This document shows positions 1 to 9,702 of a stretch of DNA of 64,000 nucleotides, in pieces. Origin of the DNA: Streptomyces cellulosae (GTDB taxonomy: Bacteria > Actinomycetota > Actinomycetes > Streptomycetales > Streptomycetaceae); assembly GCA_014655195.1 (NCBI GenBank), contig BNBH01000027.1:44909-108908 (forward strand), in the 5' to 3' direction. The position numbers and the translations under genes were made by a program. The notes under the pieces are model-generated. The model was not told the origin of the DNA, made no database searches, and saw only the letters and a program-made list of their open reading frames with translations. How positions within the stretch are numbered: position 1 is the stretch's first letter; the number at the start of each line of letters is the position of its first letter.

Positions 1-648
1 GTCGGCCATGCCCCGGCCTCGAACGCGGCGGCCACACCCGGCGGGCACGCGAACGCCGGCCTCGCGCACGGCATCACCGGCCCCCTCGCCCTGCTGGCAC
101 TCGCCCATCGCCGCGGCATCACCGTAGCGGGCCAAGAGGCCGCGATGAGCCGCATCCTGCGCTGGCTGGACGCCATACGGCAGAGCGATCACCACGGAAC
201 CCACTGGCCGCGCTGGGTCAGTGACACCGGCCCCGCACCCACCCACGTCGCCGCCCCCTCTTGGTGCTACGGCACGCCCGGCATCGCCCGAGCCCAGCAG
301 CTCGCCGCCATCGCCCTCGGCGACGACGACCGCAAACGCGCAGCCGAGCGCGCCCTGCTGTACTGCCTCGCTGACGATCGCCAGCTCGCCCGGCTCCACG
401 GCCGCGGCCTGTGCCACGGCGTCGGCGGCCTCGTCCGCACGGTGCAGCGTGTCGCAGAGGAGGCAGAGACTCCCCTGCCGTTCCAGGAGTGGCTCGCCGT
501 AACCGGCTCCGAACGCTTCCTCGCGGCAGACGCCCCGGAGCAGCCCGGCTTCCTGGAGGGAGCAGCCGGCGCCAGCCTGGCGTTCCGCACCGTCGAACCC
601 GGCGCCCGGAGTGTGACGGACTGGGACGCCTGCCTGCTGCTGAGCTGA
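1..648 (+). CDS. LanC-like lanthionine cyclase, C-terminal part (5' end outside window)
   Basis: The frame is open from base 1, so this is the C-terminal ~215 residues of a longer protein; an internal ATG at 145 is not the start. It carries the GLAHGITGPLALL segment, then WCYG (Cys codon 265-267) and LCHG (Cys-His codons 412-417). These are the three zinc ligands of the LanC alpha/alpha-toroid that activates cysteine thiols for addition to dehydroamino acids. The stop lies 15 bp before a stand-alone LanB C-terminal domain gene, so the pair is the downstream end of a class I lanthipeptide-like RiPP operon whose precursor and dehydratase should lie to the left. The family call rests on visible motifs; the substrate cannot be inferred. 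Confidence 0.88.
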   Translation, partial: VGHAPASNAAATPGGHANAGLAHGITGPLALLALAHRRGITVAGQEAAMSRILRWLDAIRQSDHHGTHWPRWVSDTGPAPTHVAAPSWCYGTPGIARAQQLAAIALGDDDRKRAAERALLYCLADDRQLARLHGRGLCHGVGGLVRTVQRVAEEAETPLPFQEWLAVTGSERFLAADAPEQPGFLEGAAGASLAFRTVEPGARSVTDWDACLLLS

Positions 649-663
649 GGGAGCGGTCAGGCT

Positions 664-1614
664 ATGCACAACAGAACCGTGCCCGAGGACGCCGTGCTGT
701 CCGTCCTCGGCGGCGTGCCGATCGAGGCCGCAGCCAGGCGCGCCGAAACCTCCCCGGCCCGCTTGGCGGAGGCCGTCGAGCGCTACCGGACTGCCGGCCA
801 GGCGGCACTCCACCAGCAATCCGCGGGCTGGTACCAGGTGTACGTGAAGTTCGCCGATTACTCCACGGCTGCCCGCGCCTTCCGGGCCTACCTCCTCCCC
901 GCGCTGGGAGAGGAGACCGTCGGGCCCTGGTGGTTCCTCCGCAAACACCCCTACTGGCGGCTGCGGGTCCACCCAGCGCCCGGTGCCCCCGCCGAGCCCG
1001 TGATCTCGCACGTGACACAGGCCCTCCACTCGGCGGCGTCCTGGGGAGTGGTGGAGGAATGGAAGCCCTCCCTCTACGAACCAGAGGCCATCGCCTTCGG
1101 CGGGCTTCAAGGTCTGGAGATCGCGCACCGCCTGTTCCACGCCGACAGCCTCGGTGTTCTCGCATACGACCAGCTCGCCGAAAAGGGCGTCGATCGCCTG
1201 CCCGACGCCAAGGTCGTCTCCCTGCTTCTCCTCGCCTCGCTCCTGCGATCCGCCGGGCTGGAGTGGGGCGAGCAAGGGGACGTATGGGGTCAGGTAGAAG
1301 CCAAGCGAGCACTGCCGGCCGACGTCCCGCCAGCCAAGATCAGCGCCATGGTGGACCCGATGCGCAGCCTCCTTACGGTGGACGCGGGCGCAGTCTTCGC
1401 CGAGAGCGCTCTGGCGTCTCTGCGCACGTGGCTCACGGGCATGAGACGCGAAGGCCAAGCTCTCCAGCAGGCGGCGCATGCCAACCGCCTCGGGCTGGGC
1501 CTACGCGGCATCCTGGCCAAGCACGTCACATTCCACTGGAACAGGATGGGATTCAGCGTCCGGCAGCAGGCCATATGGGCACGCGCATCCCGAGAAGCCT
1601 TACTTGGACAGTGA
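664..1614 (+). CDS. Thiopeptide-type bacteriocin biosynthesis protein (LanB C-terminal elimination domain)
   Basis: 316 residues. After an N-terminal helical segment of ~45 residues (PIEAAARRAETSPARLAEAV) that looks like a small helix-turn-helix, the protein has the SpaB_C/thiopeptide-type domain: WYQVYVKFAD, the WWFLRKHPYWRLRVH block (residues ~78-101) and the closing FHWNRMGFSVRQQA segment. In split LanB systems this domain removes glutamate from glutamylated Ser/Thr to give dehydroamino acids. The ATG at 664 has GAGGGAG upstream (650-656) and follows the lanC stop by 15 bp, so the two genes are probably cotranscribed. The glutamylation-domain partner is not in the window and is expected upstream. 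The gene converges with hsdR. Confidence 0.82.
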   Translation: MHNRTVPEDAVLSVLGGVPIEAAARRAETSPARLAEAVERYRTAGQAALHQQSAGWYQVYVKFADYSTAARAFRAYLLPALGEETVGPWWFLRKHPYWRLRVHPAPGAPAEPVISHVTQALHSAASWGVVEEWKPSLYEPEAIAFGGLQGLEIAHRLFHADSLGVLAYDQLAEKGVDRLPDAKVVSLLLLASLLRSAGLEWGEQGDVWGQVEAKRALPADVPPAKISAMVDPMRSLLTVDAGAVFAESALASLRTWLTGMRREGQALQQAAHANRLGLGLRGILAKHVTFHWNRMGFSVRQQAIWARASREALLGQ

Positions 1615-1732
1615 GCCTTTTCCAACCTGGCTGCGGCTGGGGACCGTTGAGGCGCTTACGTCAGCACGTTGAACTCCAAGAACATGTCCCGCTGATCGCT
1701 TCGGTCCAGGAGTGCACCACCCCCACCTTCCA

Positions 1733-4700
1733 TCACCTGGCTTCCTGCTCGGCGTCCAGACGCACTCCGTGGAAGGCGCCAGCAATGATGCTGTCCAGAC
1801 CCTTGCCGTCGCCGACGACCTCGGCCACTACCTTCCCCAGCTCCCCGGGGGCAGCGAGCAGAGTGTCGAGGATGCGGTCACGGACCTTCTCCGACTTGAG
1901 GAAGTTCTCCAGGCTGTTTTCCAGTGCCCGCGACCTCAGCACCTCATCCGACTTGGCCGCTTCGATGACAAGCGCCATCAGCCCGGCGACGGCGGACTCC
2001 GAGAGGTCGTCGAACAGGCTGTTGAGGGTGTCGATGACCTCCAGGAGCGGGACCAGCTTGGGATCCTTCACCTTGGCCGTGCCCACCGCGCTCGGCCCGC
2101 TCAGCTTGTCGCCCTTCTCGGTAACCGAGGCATTCGTGATGCCCTTGTCCTTCTGCTCGATCGCGACCAACCGAGCACTGGAGATGTCGACCTCGTCATG
2201 CGTGTGCTCAGCCTTGATCCACTGAGCAAGTTCACGGCAGAACGCGCACAGGTCTTCCAACGGGGAGCCGGAGTAGTCGTATACCTGGGACAGGAAGTCG
2301 TACAGTCGCACGAACGAGGAGACGTTCTTCCGGAACTGCTCCAGCCGCTCCACGGCCTGAGTGTCCTCGTTGTCCTGGGCCTGGTCCCACGCCTGGGCGA
2401 ACCGGTCCTGGGCCCGGCTCATCGCTGCGGTGATCGCATTGCGGTCACCGTCCTGGGCACCTTGGACAAACTGGGCCACGTCCTGGGTGTCGAAGATGCC
2501 GAAGGTTCGCAGCCCCATCGCCAGCACGTGCAGCTGGTTCGGGTTGGTCTCGGTCTCGATCTCGGCTTCTTCGTAATACTTCGCGAACTCCGCCTGGATG
2601 TCCTTGGGATCATTGACGAAGTCCAGGATGAAGACGCGGTCCTTGACCAGGTTGCCTGATCGGAAGGTGCGGTTGAGGCGCGAGAGGGTCTGCACCGCCT
2701 GGATGTTGTCCAGGCGCTTGTCGACGTACATCGCGCACAGCAGAGGCTGATCGAACCCGGTCTGGAATTTGTCCGCGGCTATCATGACGCGGTAGTTCGG
2801 CTCGGCGAACGCCTCGGCCAGGTCTGGGCCGGCTCCCGGGTTCATCTTGGCTTCGGAGACCTCGTCGTGGATGCCGGACTCCGGGTCGTCCAGGGTACCG
2901 GAGAACGCCACCAAGGTACCGATGTCGTATCCCTTGGACTTGATGTACTTGTCGATCGCCAGCTTGTACCGGAGCGCGTGCTTGCGTTCCGAGGTCACGA
3001 TCATGGCCTTGGCGTGGCCGCCGAGCAGGTTGGCCACGTTGGCACGGAAGTGCTCGACGATGATCTCAACCTTCTGGGCGATGTTCGTCGGGTGCAGGCG
3101 TACGAACCTCTTAAGGGCCTTTGCTGCCGCGGCCTTCTCGACCAGGTTGTCTTCGTCGTCAGCGGAGACGTTGACACCGTTCTTCTTGATCGCCTCAGCG
3201 ATCTGATAAATGGTCCCGTAGTTCTGGTAGCGCGGCAGGACGTCCAGGATGAACCCCTCCTGGATGGCCTGCTTCATCGAGTACACGTCGAACGCGGAAG
3301 GCTTCGCGTCGGGCGTCTCGCGGCGCCCGAACAGTTCGATCGTCTTGGGCTTCGGGGTGGCGGTGAACGCAAAGAACGACACGTTCGGGGTCGGGGCGTC
3401 GGCAAACGCGTTGATCGTGTCCTCGGCGTCGACCTCCGTGCCCTCGTCGACTTCCTGACCGCCGGCGCGCAGTACCTGACGCACCTTCTTCGCCGTGGCG
3501 CCGGCCTGCGAGGAGTGCGCCTCATCCGCGATGACCGCGAACCGGTGCCCGGCCAGCGAGTCGTCCTGCGACAGGAGCTTCAGCACGGCCGGGAAGGTCT
3601 GGATGGTCACCACCACGATGCGGCGACGGTCCTGCAGGGCCTTGAGCAGCGCACGTGACTTCGAGCCCTGGTCGGTGCGGGCCCTCTTGTCGACGTTGTA
3701 GACATAGTCCGGCTTGCCCTCGATCTGGAGAACCGCGCGCTGCATCTGATCGTCCAGCACCGTGCGGTCAGTGATCACCACGACCGTGTCGAAGACCTTG
3801 CGACCGGTGGGGTCGTGCAGGTTCGACAGGCGGTGTGCGGTCCATCCGATCGTGTTCGTCTTACCCGACCCTGCTGAATGCTGGATCAGGAACCGTCCCC
3901 CCACGCTCTCCGCCTTGACCTGCTCGACCATCCGCGAGACGGCCTGCCACTGGTGGAAACGCGGGAATATGACATTGGTGGAGGTCTTGCGCTCACGCGT
4001 GATCGCGTTCGTGCTTGTCTTGACGTCCACGAACAGCATGGACCCGAAGATGTCCAGCCACGTATCGCGGGCCATGACCTGCTCCCACAGGTACGCGGTG
4101 GCCGGTCCGTGCTCGTTGACCGGGTTGCCCGCGCCACCGTTGTTGCCCTTGTTGAACGGCAGGAAGTAGGTGTCCTCGCCGTCCAGGTGGGTGGTCATGC
4201 GGACCTCGGACTCGGTGACCACGAAGTGCACCAGCGCCCCGGTGCCGAAGACCAGTAGCGGCTCTCCCTTGGGGTTGCGGTCCTGGGCGTACTGCTTGGC
4301 GGCGGCGTCGATGGACTGCTTGAAGTTGGTCTTCAGCTCAAACGTGGCAACCGGGATGCCGTTGATGAAGGCGACCAGATCGATGCTGTCGTGTGGCTTC
4401 TGCCGCGAGTAGTGGACCTGCCGCATGATGCGAAGGCGCACCTTGCCGTAAGCGGTCATGCGCGTGGCGTTGGTCGGGTCTGCCGGCCGCCACTGGACCA
4501 TCTTCAGCTCGTCACGCAGTCCGATGGGGACGTCCGAGCGCAGCAACTGCAAGGTCCCCCCAGGGCCGCCACCCTTGTTGTCCAGCGGGGTTGAACGTAG
4601 CTGCACGATAAGGTCCAGCAGAGCTTCCTTCGCCGTTTCCGCTCGCGGGCCGGAACCGATTCCACGGCTCCACGCTTGCGGATCCAACTCCCTGAACCAC

Positions 4701-4834
4701 CCGAACACGTCTTCCGGGAACAAGGCTCGCTCGGCGTCATACCCGTCCCCGTTCGGGGAGTACAGCCACCCATGATCCGCCAGGAACTCGCAGATCTGCC
4801 GCTCGAACTGCTCCTCGTACGTCAGGTCCACCAC
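1733..4834 (-). CDS. hsdR: Type I restriction enzyme, R (endonuclease/translocase) subunit
   Basis: 1033 residues, a usual HsdR length. The N-terminal PD-(D/E)xK nuclease has D152 (HDSIDLVAF) and E166-x-K168 (ATFELKTN). The SF2 translocase has Walker A around 321-326 (AGSGKT) and DEAH at 437-440, followed by TATPKPKT and the second RecA-like domain (DKFQTGFDQPLL, QTLSRLNRT). The C-terminal helical region would dock on the HsdM2S core. With HsdM and HsdS it should translocate unmodified DNA and cut at a distance. The start is GTG, 3 bp after the hsdS stop, so it is the last gene of an hsdM-hsdS-hsdR operon. No frameshift is visible and the gene appears intact. Confidence 0.96.
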   Translation of the reverse strand: MVDLTYEEQFERQICEFLADHGWLYSPNGDGYDAERALFPEDVFGWFRELDPQAWSRGIGSGPRAETAKEALLDLIVQLRSTPLDNKGGGPGGTLQLLRSDVPIGLRDELKMVQWRPADPTNATRMTAYGKVRLRIMRQVHYSRQKPHDSIDLVAFINGIPVATFELKTNFKQSIDAAAKQYAQDRNPKGEPLLVFGTGALVHFVVTESEVRMTTHLDGEDTYFLPFNKGNNGGAGNPVNEHGPATAYLWEQVMARDTWLDIFGSMLFVDVKTSTNAITRERKTSTNVIFPRFHQWQAVSRMVEQVKAESVGGRFLIQHSAGSGKTNTIGWTAHRLSNLHDPTGRKVFDTVVVITDRTVLDDQMQRAVLQIEGKPDYVYNVDKRARTDQGSKSRALLKALQDRRRIVVVTIQTFPAVLKLLSQDDSLAGHRFAVIADEAHSSQAGATAKKVRQVLRAGGQEVDEGTEVDAEDTINAFADAPTPNVSFFAFTATPKPKTIELFGRRETPDAKPSAFDVYSMKQAIQEGFILDVLPRYQNYGTIYQIAEAIKKNGVNVSADDEDNLVEKAAAAKALKRFVRLHPTNIAQKVEIIVEHFRANVANLLGGHAKAMIVTSERKHALRYKLAIDKYIKSKGYDIGTLVAFSGTLDDPESGIHDEVSEAKMNPGAGPDLAEAFAEPNYRVMIAADKFQTGFDQPLLCAMYVDKRLDNIQAVQTLSRLNRTFRSGNLVKDRVFILDFVNDPKDIQAEFAKYYEEAEIETETNPNQLHVLAMGLRTFGIFDTQDVAQFVQGAQDGDRNAITAAMSRAQDRFAQAWDQAQDNEDTQAVERLEQFRKNVSSFVRLYDFLSQVYDYSGSPLEDLCAFCRELAQWIKAEHTHDEVDISSARLVAIEQKDKGITNASVTEKGDKLSGPSAVGTAKVKDPKLVPLLEVIDTLNSLFDDLSESAVAGLMALVIEAAKSDEVLRSRALENSLENFLKSEKVRDRILDTLLAAPGELGKVVAEVVGDGKGLDSIIAGAFHGVRLDAEQEAR

Positions 4835-4837
4835 GGC

Positions 4838-6088
4838 TCAGGCCCCCTTCGTGATGTCAATCTGGCCAGTCACGGCCGCAGTGATGAGCGCTGACTTGCG
4901 CTCCCTTGCAAGCTCGATGTGTCGCCGCGTCTTCGCAATGAGCTTGTCGATCTTCGCTGTCTCACACTCCAGATGTGCCACGATGCGTCGCTGTTCCGGG
5001 AGCGCGGGAGCAGGAATGCGGAGCCCCCGGATGTCGTCAAGCGCGAGCTGGACCTTAGTACCGCCAACAGCTCCCTGTAGCAGCTGGTCTTGCCCCTCAG
5101 TCCCTAGCATGAAGTACCCGACGAACCGCGGATTCATCCGCGAGAGATCCAGTCGACACAGCGCTACGTGCTGGCTGACGTAGGCATCAACCCAACCTGG
5201 CCCGACCAAAGCCACAGAGCCAATGTAGGCAGTGATGGAAAACAGCAGGTCATTCTCTCGAAGCCTGGTCCGCTGCCCCTCTCGCACATGAGGAGGGAGA
5301 TCGACGCGCTGGATTTCACCACCCAGGTCAAGCGACTGGCGTGGCAGGTTGCCGATTCGAACGAAGACATCACCTTCGTCCGCGTAATAGTCACCCCACC
5401 CTCGCGAACCGCTGGTAAGGAACTGGATGTATCGCCTGAGTTGGGTTCGAGACCTGGGCAGACCCTGGAACGCGTGACCGATCACCGCTTGACGTCGTTC
5501 CTGCAACAGCCCAATGAACCGCTCCAGGGCGGCAATTAGGCTGTCGATCTCTGCCGTCTCTCGATCCAGGTGGTCAGCGATCGCGCGTTGCTCGTGAACC
5601 GAGGGAAGCGGGAGTGGGATAGCAGCGAGCTTCTCGGCCGTCAGATGTGGCATGGAGACGACGTTGCAATATCTCCTGATGAAGCCTGTGGCACGCAGGG
5701 CGATCAGGTAGTACGCAAGAAACCGCCCATCATTACCAGCCTTGGACCGGACACGGTTGATCGAGTTCTGGAAGCCCCAGCCATCGAGATCTTCACCGAT
5801 GTAGGCGGCACGTCCGAAGCCGCCCTGTCCGCCCTCGACCACAACGACGTCACCTTGCCGAAGGGTGAGGTCGTCCAGCTCCCAGGGCGAGAACCACATC
5901 TTTTTGACATCGTCCAGCGCAAGGACACCCTCGGGCTGGACATTGGCCGCTCTCATATACGGAGCCAAGACGTCTTGGCCGGCGTCTTTCGTCTGAAGCA
6001 TCTTGCCGAGAGTGACGCTGCCCAGATGCTTGACCTGGCCGATCGTCCACGGCAGCTGGGTGTCACCCCAGGGAGGAGGGGTGCTCAC
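4838..6088 (-). CDS. hsdS: Type I restriction enzyme, S (specificity) subunit
   Basis: 416 residues with two target-recognition domains, each closed by a conserved helical spacer. The first is LPSVHEQRAIADHLDRETAE followed by IDSLIAALE near residues 155-185. The second is ALPEQRRIVAHLECETAKID near 360-380, with ERKSALITAAVTGQI at the end. This half-repeat layout is typical of HsdS, which reads a bipartite asymmetric target. The TRDs (QLPWTIGQVKHLGSVTLGK, and the RRYIQFLTSGSRGWGDYYA region) set specificity, which cannot be read from sequence alone. The ATG overlaps the hsdM stop by 4 bp, indicating translational coupling. Confidence 0.94.
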   Translation of the reverse strand: MSTPPPWGDTQLPWTIGQVKHLGSVTLGKMLQTKDAGQDVLAPYMRAANVQPEGVLALDDVKKMWFSPWELDDLTLRQGDVVVVEGGQGGFGRAAYIGEDLDGWGFQNSINRVRSKAGNDGRFLAYYLIALRATGFIRRYCNVVSMPHLTAEKLAAIPLPLPSVHEQRAIADHLDRETAEIDSLIAALERFIGLLQERRQAVIGHAFQGLPRSRTQLRRYIQFLTSGSRGWGDYYADEGDVFVRIGNLPRQSLDLGGEIQRVDLPPHVREGQRTRLRENDLLFSITAYIGSVALVGPGWVDAYVSQHVALCRLDLSRMNPRFVGYFMLGTEGQDQLLQGAVGGTKVQLALDDIRGLRIPAPALPEQRRIVAHLECETAKIDKLIAKTRRHIELARERKSALITAAVTGQIDITKGA

Positions 6089-8064
6089 TTGCCTGCCTCC
6101 ACCTTGTGAAGCAGGCCGAGGATCTCTTGGAGAGATTCGTCGAGGTCGGCGTCGATCTCAGCAAGGGTGCGTGGCGGCACATACTTATAGAAGTGGAGAG
6201 TGAAGGGAATCTCGTAGCCCACTTTAGTCTTGGTGTGGTCCATCCAAGCATCCTCGAAGTGCGGCTTGACCTCCGCGCTGAAGTACGCCTCGATGGTTGC
6301 GTCCTTTGCATCGTGACTCTTGGGGTGCCCACCCCAGCCGAAAGGGATTTTCTCGGCATCACGAAGGGAAATATCGGGCTCTGACTCACCCTTGTTCTTA
6401 CCGGACTGGAAGCGGCAGATGTCGGCGTTTTCGTCGCGCTCGCCGAGAGTCTGCCACAGCGCCTTGCGCTGCGCGGGAGTCAAACTGACGCCGCGTGAAC
6501 TGAGGTGCTTGCCCAGATCCTTAAGGAAGTCCTCACGGTTAAAGTACTGGCCTCCGTTGAAGGACTTCAGAGCCCCAACGAGACCGTCAATGTTGCCTAG
6601 TGTCTTGTGCTCGGCGACGAGCGCGACACGCTCGGGACTGGCCTCGAAGTTCAAGCGCAGAGGCCGCTCGACCGTGATCTGCCAGAAGGCGAAATCGAGG
6701 TTGTCGAAGATCTTGGAGGTGTCCGAGGACTCCATGTCCGCGTACTGCTGCAGCACGCGCTTACGGGCGGCGTCGTCGATCTCGACACGCTTGGACCCCA
6801 GGGACTTGCGCATCTTGGCGCCCAGGCTGGTGGCGTCAATGAGCTGCACTTTGCCCTGACGCTCGGGACGCTTGTTATTGTCGAAGATCCACAGGTACGT
6901 GGGGATGCCGGTGTTATAGAACATGTCGTTCGGGAGCGCGACGATGGCTTCGATCAAGTCGTTCTCCAGCAGCCATCCCCGGATGTTGCTGGAGCCGCTC
7001 CCGGCACCGCCAGAAAATAGCGGGGAGCCGTTCAGGACGATGCCGGCGCGGGCGCCGCCGTCTTGACTGTCAGCGGGGCTCATCTTGGCGATCGCGTGCT
7101 GGACGAACAGCAGGGCACCGTCGGAGGTCGGCGGCAGACCAGCCCCGAAGCGACCGCTGAAGCCCTTCTTGTGCTCCCTCTCCACGTGCTCAGCAATGTT
7201 CTTCCAGTCCACGCCGTAGGGCGGGTTGGAGAGGATGTAGTCGAACCTGTCGTCCTGGAACAGGTCGTTGGTCAGGGTATTGCCCAGCACAATGTTCTGC
7301 GGGTTCTGGCCCTTGGCGAGCATGTCGGAGCGGCACATGGCATAGGACTCCGGACGCAGCTCCTGCCCATACAGGAGGAGTTCGGCATCCGGATTCATGC
7401 GGTGCAGGTGCTCCTCTGCCACGCTGAGCATGCCGCCGGTGCCGACGGTGGGGTCGTAGATGCTGCGAATGGCCTCACCAGACAGGGCCTTGTCGTCCTC
7501 GGCGAACAGCAAGTCGACGAGCAGGTTGATCGCGTCGCGGGGGGTGTAGTGGTCACCGGACTCAGCGTTGGACGACTCGAAGTCCATGTAGATGAGGTGC
7601 TCGAACAGCTCGCCCATCTTGGAGTTCGGCACGGCCTCGGGGGACAGGTCGATGTCGCGGAACTGGCGGACGATCGTGGCGAGGATGCCGCCCTTCCTCA
7701 TCCGCTCAATGTGCTCGGGCAGGTGGAAGTATGTGAAGACGTCGATGTCCTTGCTAAAGCCGCGTACGTACTCCAGCAGGTTGTCGGCCATGTCGTCGCC
7801 GGAGTCATACACCGAGGCCAGGGTGTGCTTCGTCGTGTTGTAGAACTTCACACCGCCGGTGAAGGACTTGATCATCCTTACGCGCAGCGTCTCGTTCGGC
7901 TGCTGGGCGATGATCGCGGCAACCTGGTCGCGGTGGGGCGCCATGACGCACTCCAGGCGACGCAGGATCGTCATGGGCAGGATGACGTCACCCGCCTTGT
8001 TGCGGGCGTAGACGCCACGCAGGGTGTCGGCGATGGCCCAGACGTCCTTCTTTAGGTCTACCAC
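6085..8064 (-). CDS. hsdM: Type I restriction enzyme, M (adenine methyltransferase) subunit
   Basis: 659 residues from the GTG at 8064 (VVDLKKDVWA). A longer open frame reaches 8304, but its first 80 residues look non-coding, whereas the GTG is preceded by AGGAAGG. The protein has an HsdM_N bundle, then the N6-adenine methyltransferase domain with motif I DPTVGTGG (residues 204-211) and motif IV NPPY (280-283). It methylates the host target and, with HsdS, forms the core on which HsdR assembles. It is the first gene of the operon and overlaps hsdS by 4 bp. The C-terminal ~150 residues (AQRKALWQTLGERDENADIC) are longer than in short HsdM proteins and are common in actinobacterial versions. Confidence 0.95.
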   Translation of the reverse strand: MVDLKKDVWAIADTLRGVYARNKAGDVILPMTILRRLECVMAPHRDQVAAIIAQQPNETLRVRMIKSFTGGVKFYNTTKHTLASVYDSGDDMADNLLEYVRGFSKDIDVFTYFHLPEHIERMRKGGILATIVRQFRDIDLSPEAVPNSKMGELFEHLIYMDFESSNAESGDHYTPRDAINLLVDLLFAEDDKALSGEAIRSIYDPTVGTGGMLSVAEEHLHRMNPDAELLLYGQELRPESYAMCRSDMLAKGQNPQNIVLGNTLTNDLFQDDRFDYILSNPPYGVDWKNIAEHVEREHKKGFSGRFGAGLPPTSDGALLFVQHAIAKMSPADSQDGGARAGIVLNGSPLFSGGAGSGSSNIRGWLLENDLIEAIVALPNDMFYNTGIPTYLWIFDNNKRPERQGKVQLIDATSLGAKMRKSLGSKRVEIDDAARKRVLQQYADMESSDTSKIFDNLDFAFWQITVERPLRLNFEASPERVALVAEHKTLGNIDGLVGALKSFNGGQYFNREDFLKDLGKHLSSRGVSLTPAQRKALWQTLGERDENADICRFQSGKNKGESEPDISLRDAEKIPFGWGGHPKSHDAKDATIEAYFSAEVKPHFEDAWMDHTKTKVGYEIPFTLHFYKYVPPRTLAEIDADLDESLQEILGLLHKVEAGK

Positions 8065-8462
8065 TCGTGTTGTCCTTCCTAGCACGGATGAGCGGGCACC
8101 CGCTGAGATGCTGACCAGTGACGGCGCTGGTCCACTCACGAAAATGTAGATGGTGCCACTGACAGGGCTGACACCCTTCAGACAGCAAGACCCGCTTTGG
8201 GCGAAAAAGTCCACGTATCGCGCGCATGCTGGCCACATGGGTACGCGCGGCAGCGACGGCGTTCTTTGCCTACCGCACGACCGACAGCCGGGAGAAGCGC
8301 GCACTGTGAGAGCGCCGAGCTGTCGCCGGCACTCGCGTTGCCTGGACTCCCTTGCCCAAGTACGTCAGCCTCTCCGGCCGCTCCGATGGCCACACTCAGC
8401 AGCGGCCAACAGCGACGGCCCAGCGACCAGGCCCTCGGGTACCCGAGCTGGGGACGCCTGGC

Positions 8463-8672
8463 GTGAGCAGCCGAGGATCCGGACATGTGAATGGGATGCC
8501 AAGACGCATCGATCCCAGCACAGACCGGGCAACCGCTGCAGTCATGATGGGCTACTCGCCGGACGAAGTCGGATACTGCCCCGGGTGCCAAGGGCTGACG
8601 CGCAGATATGGCCGCAACGCTCAGGTCATCTGCCGGGCATGCCGGGCGGCGGAAACAACGAAAGACGCATAA
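8463..8672 (+). CDS. Small zinc-ribbon protein (hypothetical)
   Basis: 69 residues from GTG at 8463 (GGGGA about 8 bp upstream); ATG at 8496 would give 58. The useful signal is YCPGCQGLT followed, after about a dozen residues, by VICRACRAAE: two CxxC pairs forming a possible zinc knuckle, preceded by an MGYSPDEVG segment. No further function is recognisable. It sits alone between hsdM (divergent) and the broken ligase, inside the island. Coding status is uncertain because high GC makes random ORFs common; the paired CxxC motif is the main argument in favour. Confidence 0.42.
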   Translation: MSSRGSGHVNGMPRRIDPSTDRATAAVMMGYSPDEVGYCPGCQGLTRRYGRNAQVICRACRAAETTKDA

Positions 8673-8686
8673 AGCTGACTGGCCGA

Positions 8687-9702
8687 TCAACCAGCAGCCG
8701 GCACCGCGCCCTCACCGAACGCCGCGACGTCTTCGGGCGCCATGTCTTCCCGAAGGCGGACGAACCGGGCCGGGTGACGCCATACCCCTCGGTCCTGTGC
8801 ACGATCCACATCGATCTCGGCGACCAGCTCTGGCGCCACGAGGACGACCTCCAGCGGGGTCCGGGATCCCCACGATGTGGTGAACCGTACGCCTACCCAG
8901 GGATGACTCGTCCCCGCTTGAGTGAGCAGGTCGGCGAAGCGCCGGGCATGGTCAGGATGCAGCTGGGTACTACGCGCGACCGGCCTCAGCACCCCATCGC
9001 GGTCGTAGCGGCCCAGCAGAAGACTCTGCGGGCGGCGGAGCTTGCCGGTGATCGCCCCCACGATGCCCTCCGTCGTGTCCCGTCGGCGGATCTTGTACAG
9101 CCTCGGGCACCCGGGATGTACCGCTGCTCCCGCCCGCGGATCACCAGCCCTTCGACGCCAGGAACGTCCGTCCAGGAGGTCAGCCAGTCCTGCGCCGCCC
9201 GGACGTCGTCGGTTTCAGGGCACAGCGTCCAAGGCGGCGCGGGCGCGTACTCGGTGAACAACCCCTCCAGCTTCGCGCGTCGACGTTCGTACGGTTCCTG
9301 GAGCAACTCTTGTCCCTCGACCTGAAGAATGTCGAAAGCGACGAAGTGGGCGGGCAGCACCTCAGCCAACCGCGCAGCCGTCCGTCCGCCGGACGCCGCG
9401 CGACGTTGCAATGCCTCAAATGAGAGCTGTCCCCCCTCCCACACCAGAAGCTCCCCATCGAGAACCAGGCCGTCAGGGAGGCACGTAGCCGCAAGGGCCA
9501 GGTCGGGGAACCGGCTCTGCACCAGGGCGCCCCTACGCGACTGGAGCAGGACTGGACCCGGTCGAGGGTTCGGGGTGAATAGGAGGGCACGATAGCCGTC
9601 CAGCTTCGGTTGGAAGATCAGCCCTCCAGGCAACGCTCCGGGCGGGGGAAGCTGGTCGCGAGCCTGCGCCAGCATCGGTTCCACCGGCGGTCGGAGCATC
9701 AT
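8687..9702 (-). pseudogene. ATP-dependent DNA ligase, disrupted by a frameshift
   Basis: The 5' part (9702 down to ~9104) encodes an adenylation domain: FQPKLDGYRALLF carries the KxDG nucleotidyl-lysine motif near residue 33, followed by DGELLVWEGGQLSFEALQRR, VAFDILQVEG and VEGLVIRGREQRYIPGARG. At about 9100-9104 the frame is lost. One extra base would rejoin it to LYKIRRRDTTEGIVGAITGK and the OB-fold part, open to 8687 (RPQSLLLGRYDRDGVL). The two halves together give ~338 residues, suited to a small LigC-type ligase. It is either a true one-base deletion or a base-calling error. Such ligases usually act in repair and are non-essential beside NAD-dependent LigA. Confidence 0.82.

Noticed and set aside
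411..2225. 604-residue plus-strand frame overlapping lanC, the elimination domain and hsdR
   Set aside because: Spans three real genes in another frame, is Arg/Pro-rich and has no domain.
8065..8304. N-terminal extension of HsdM to an upstream ATG
   Set aside because: The extra 80 residues are not HsdM-like, and the GTG at 8064 has a strong ribosome site.
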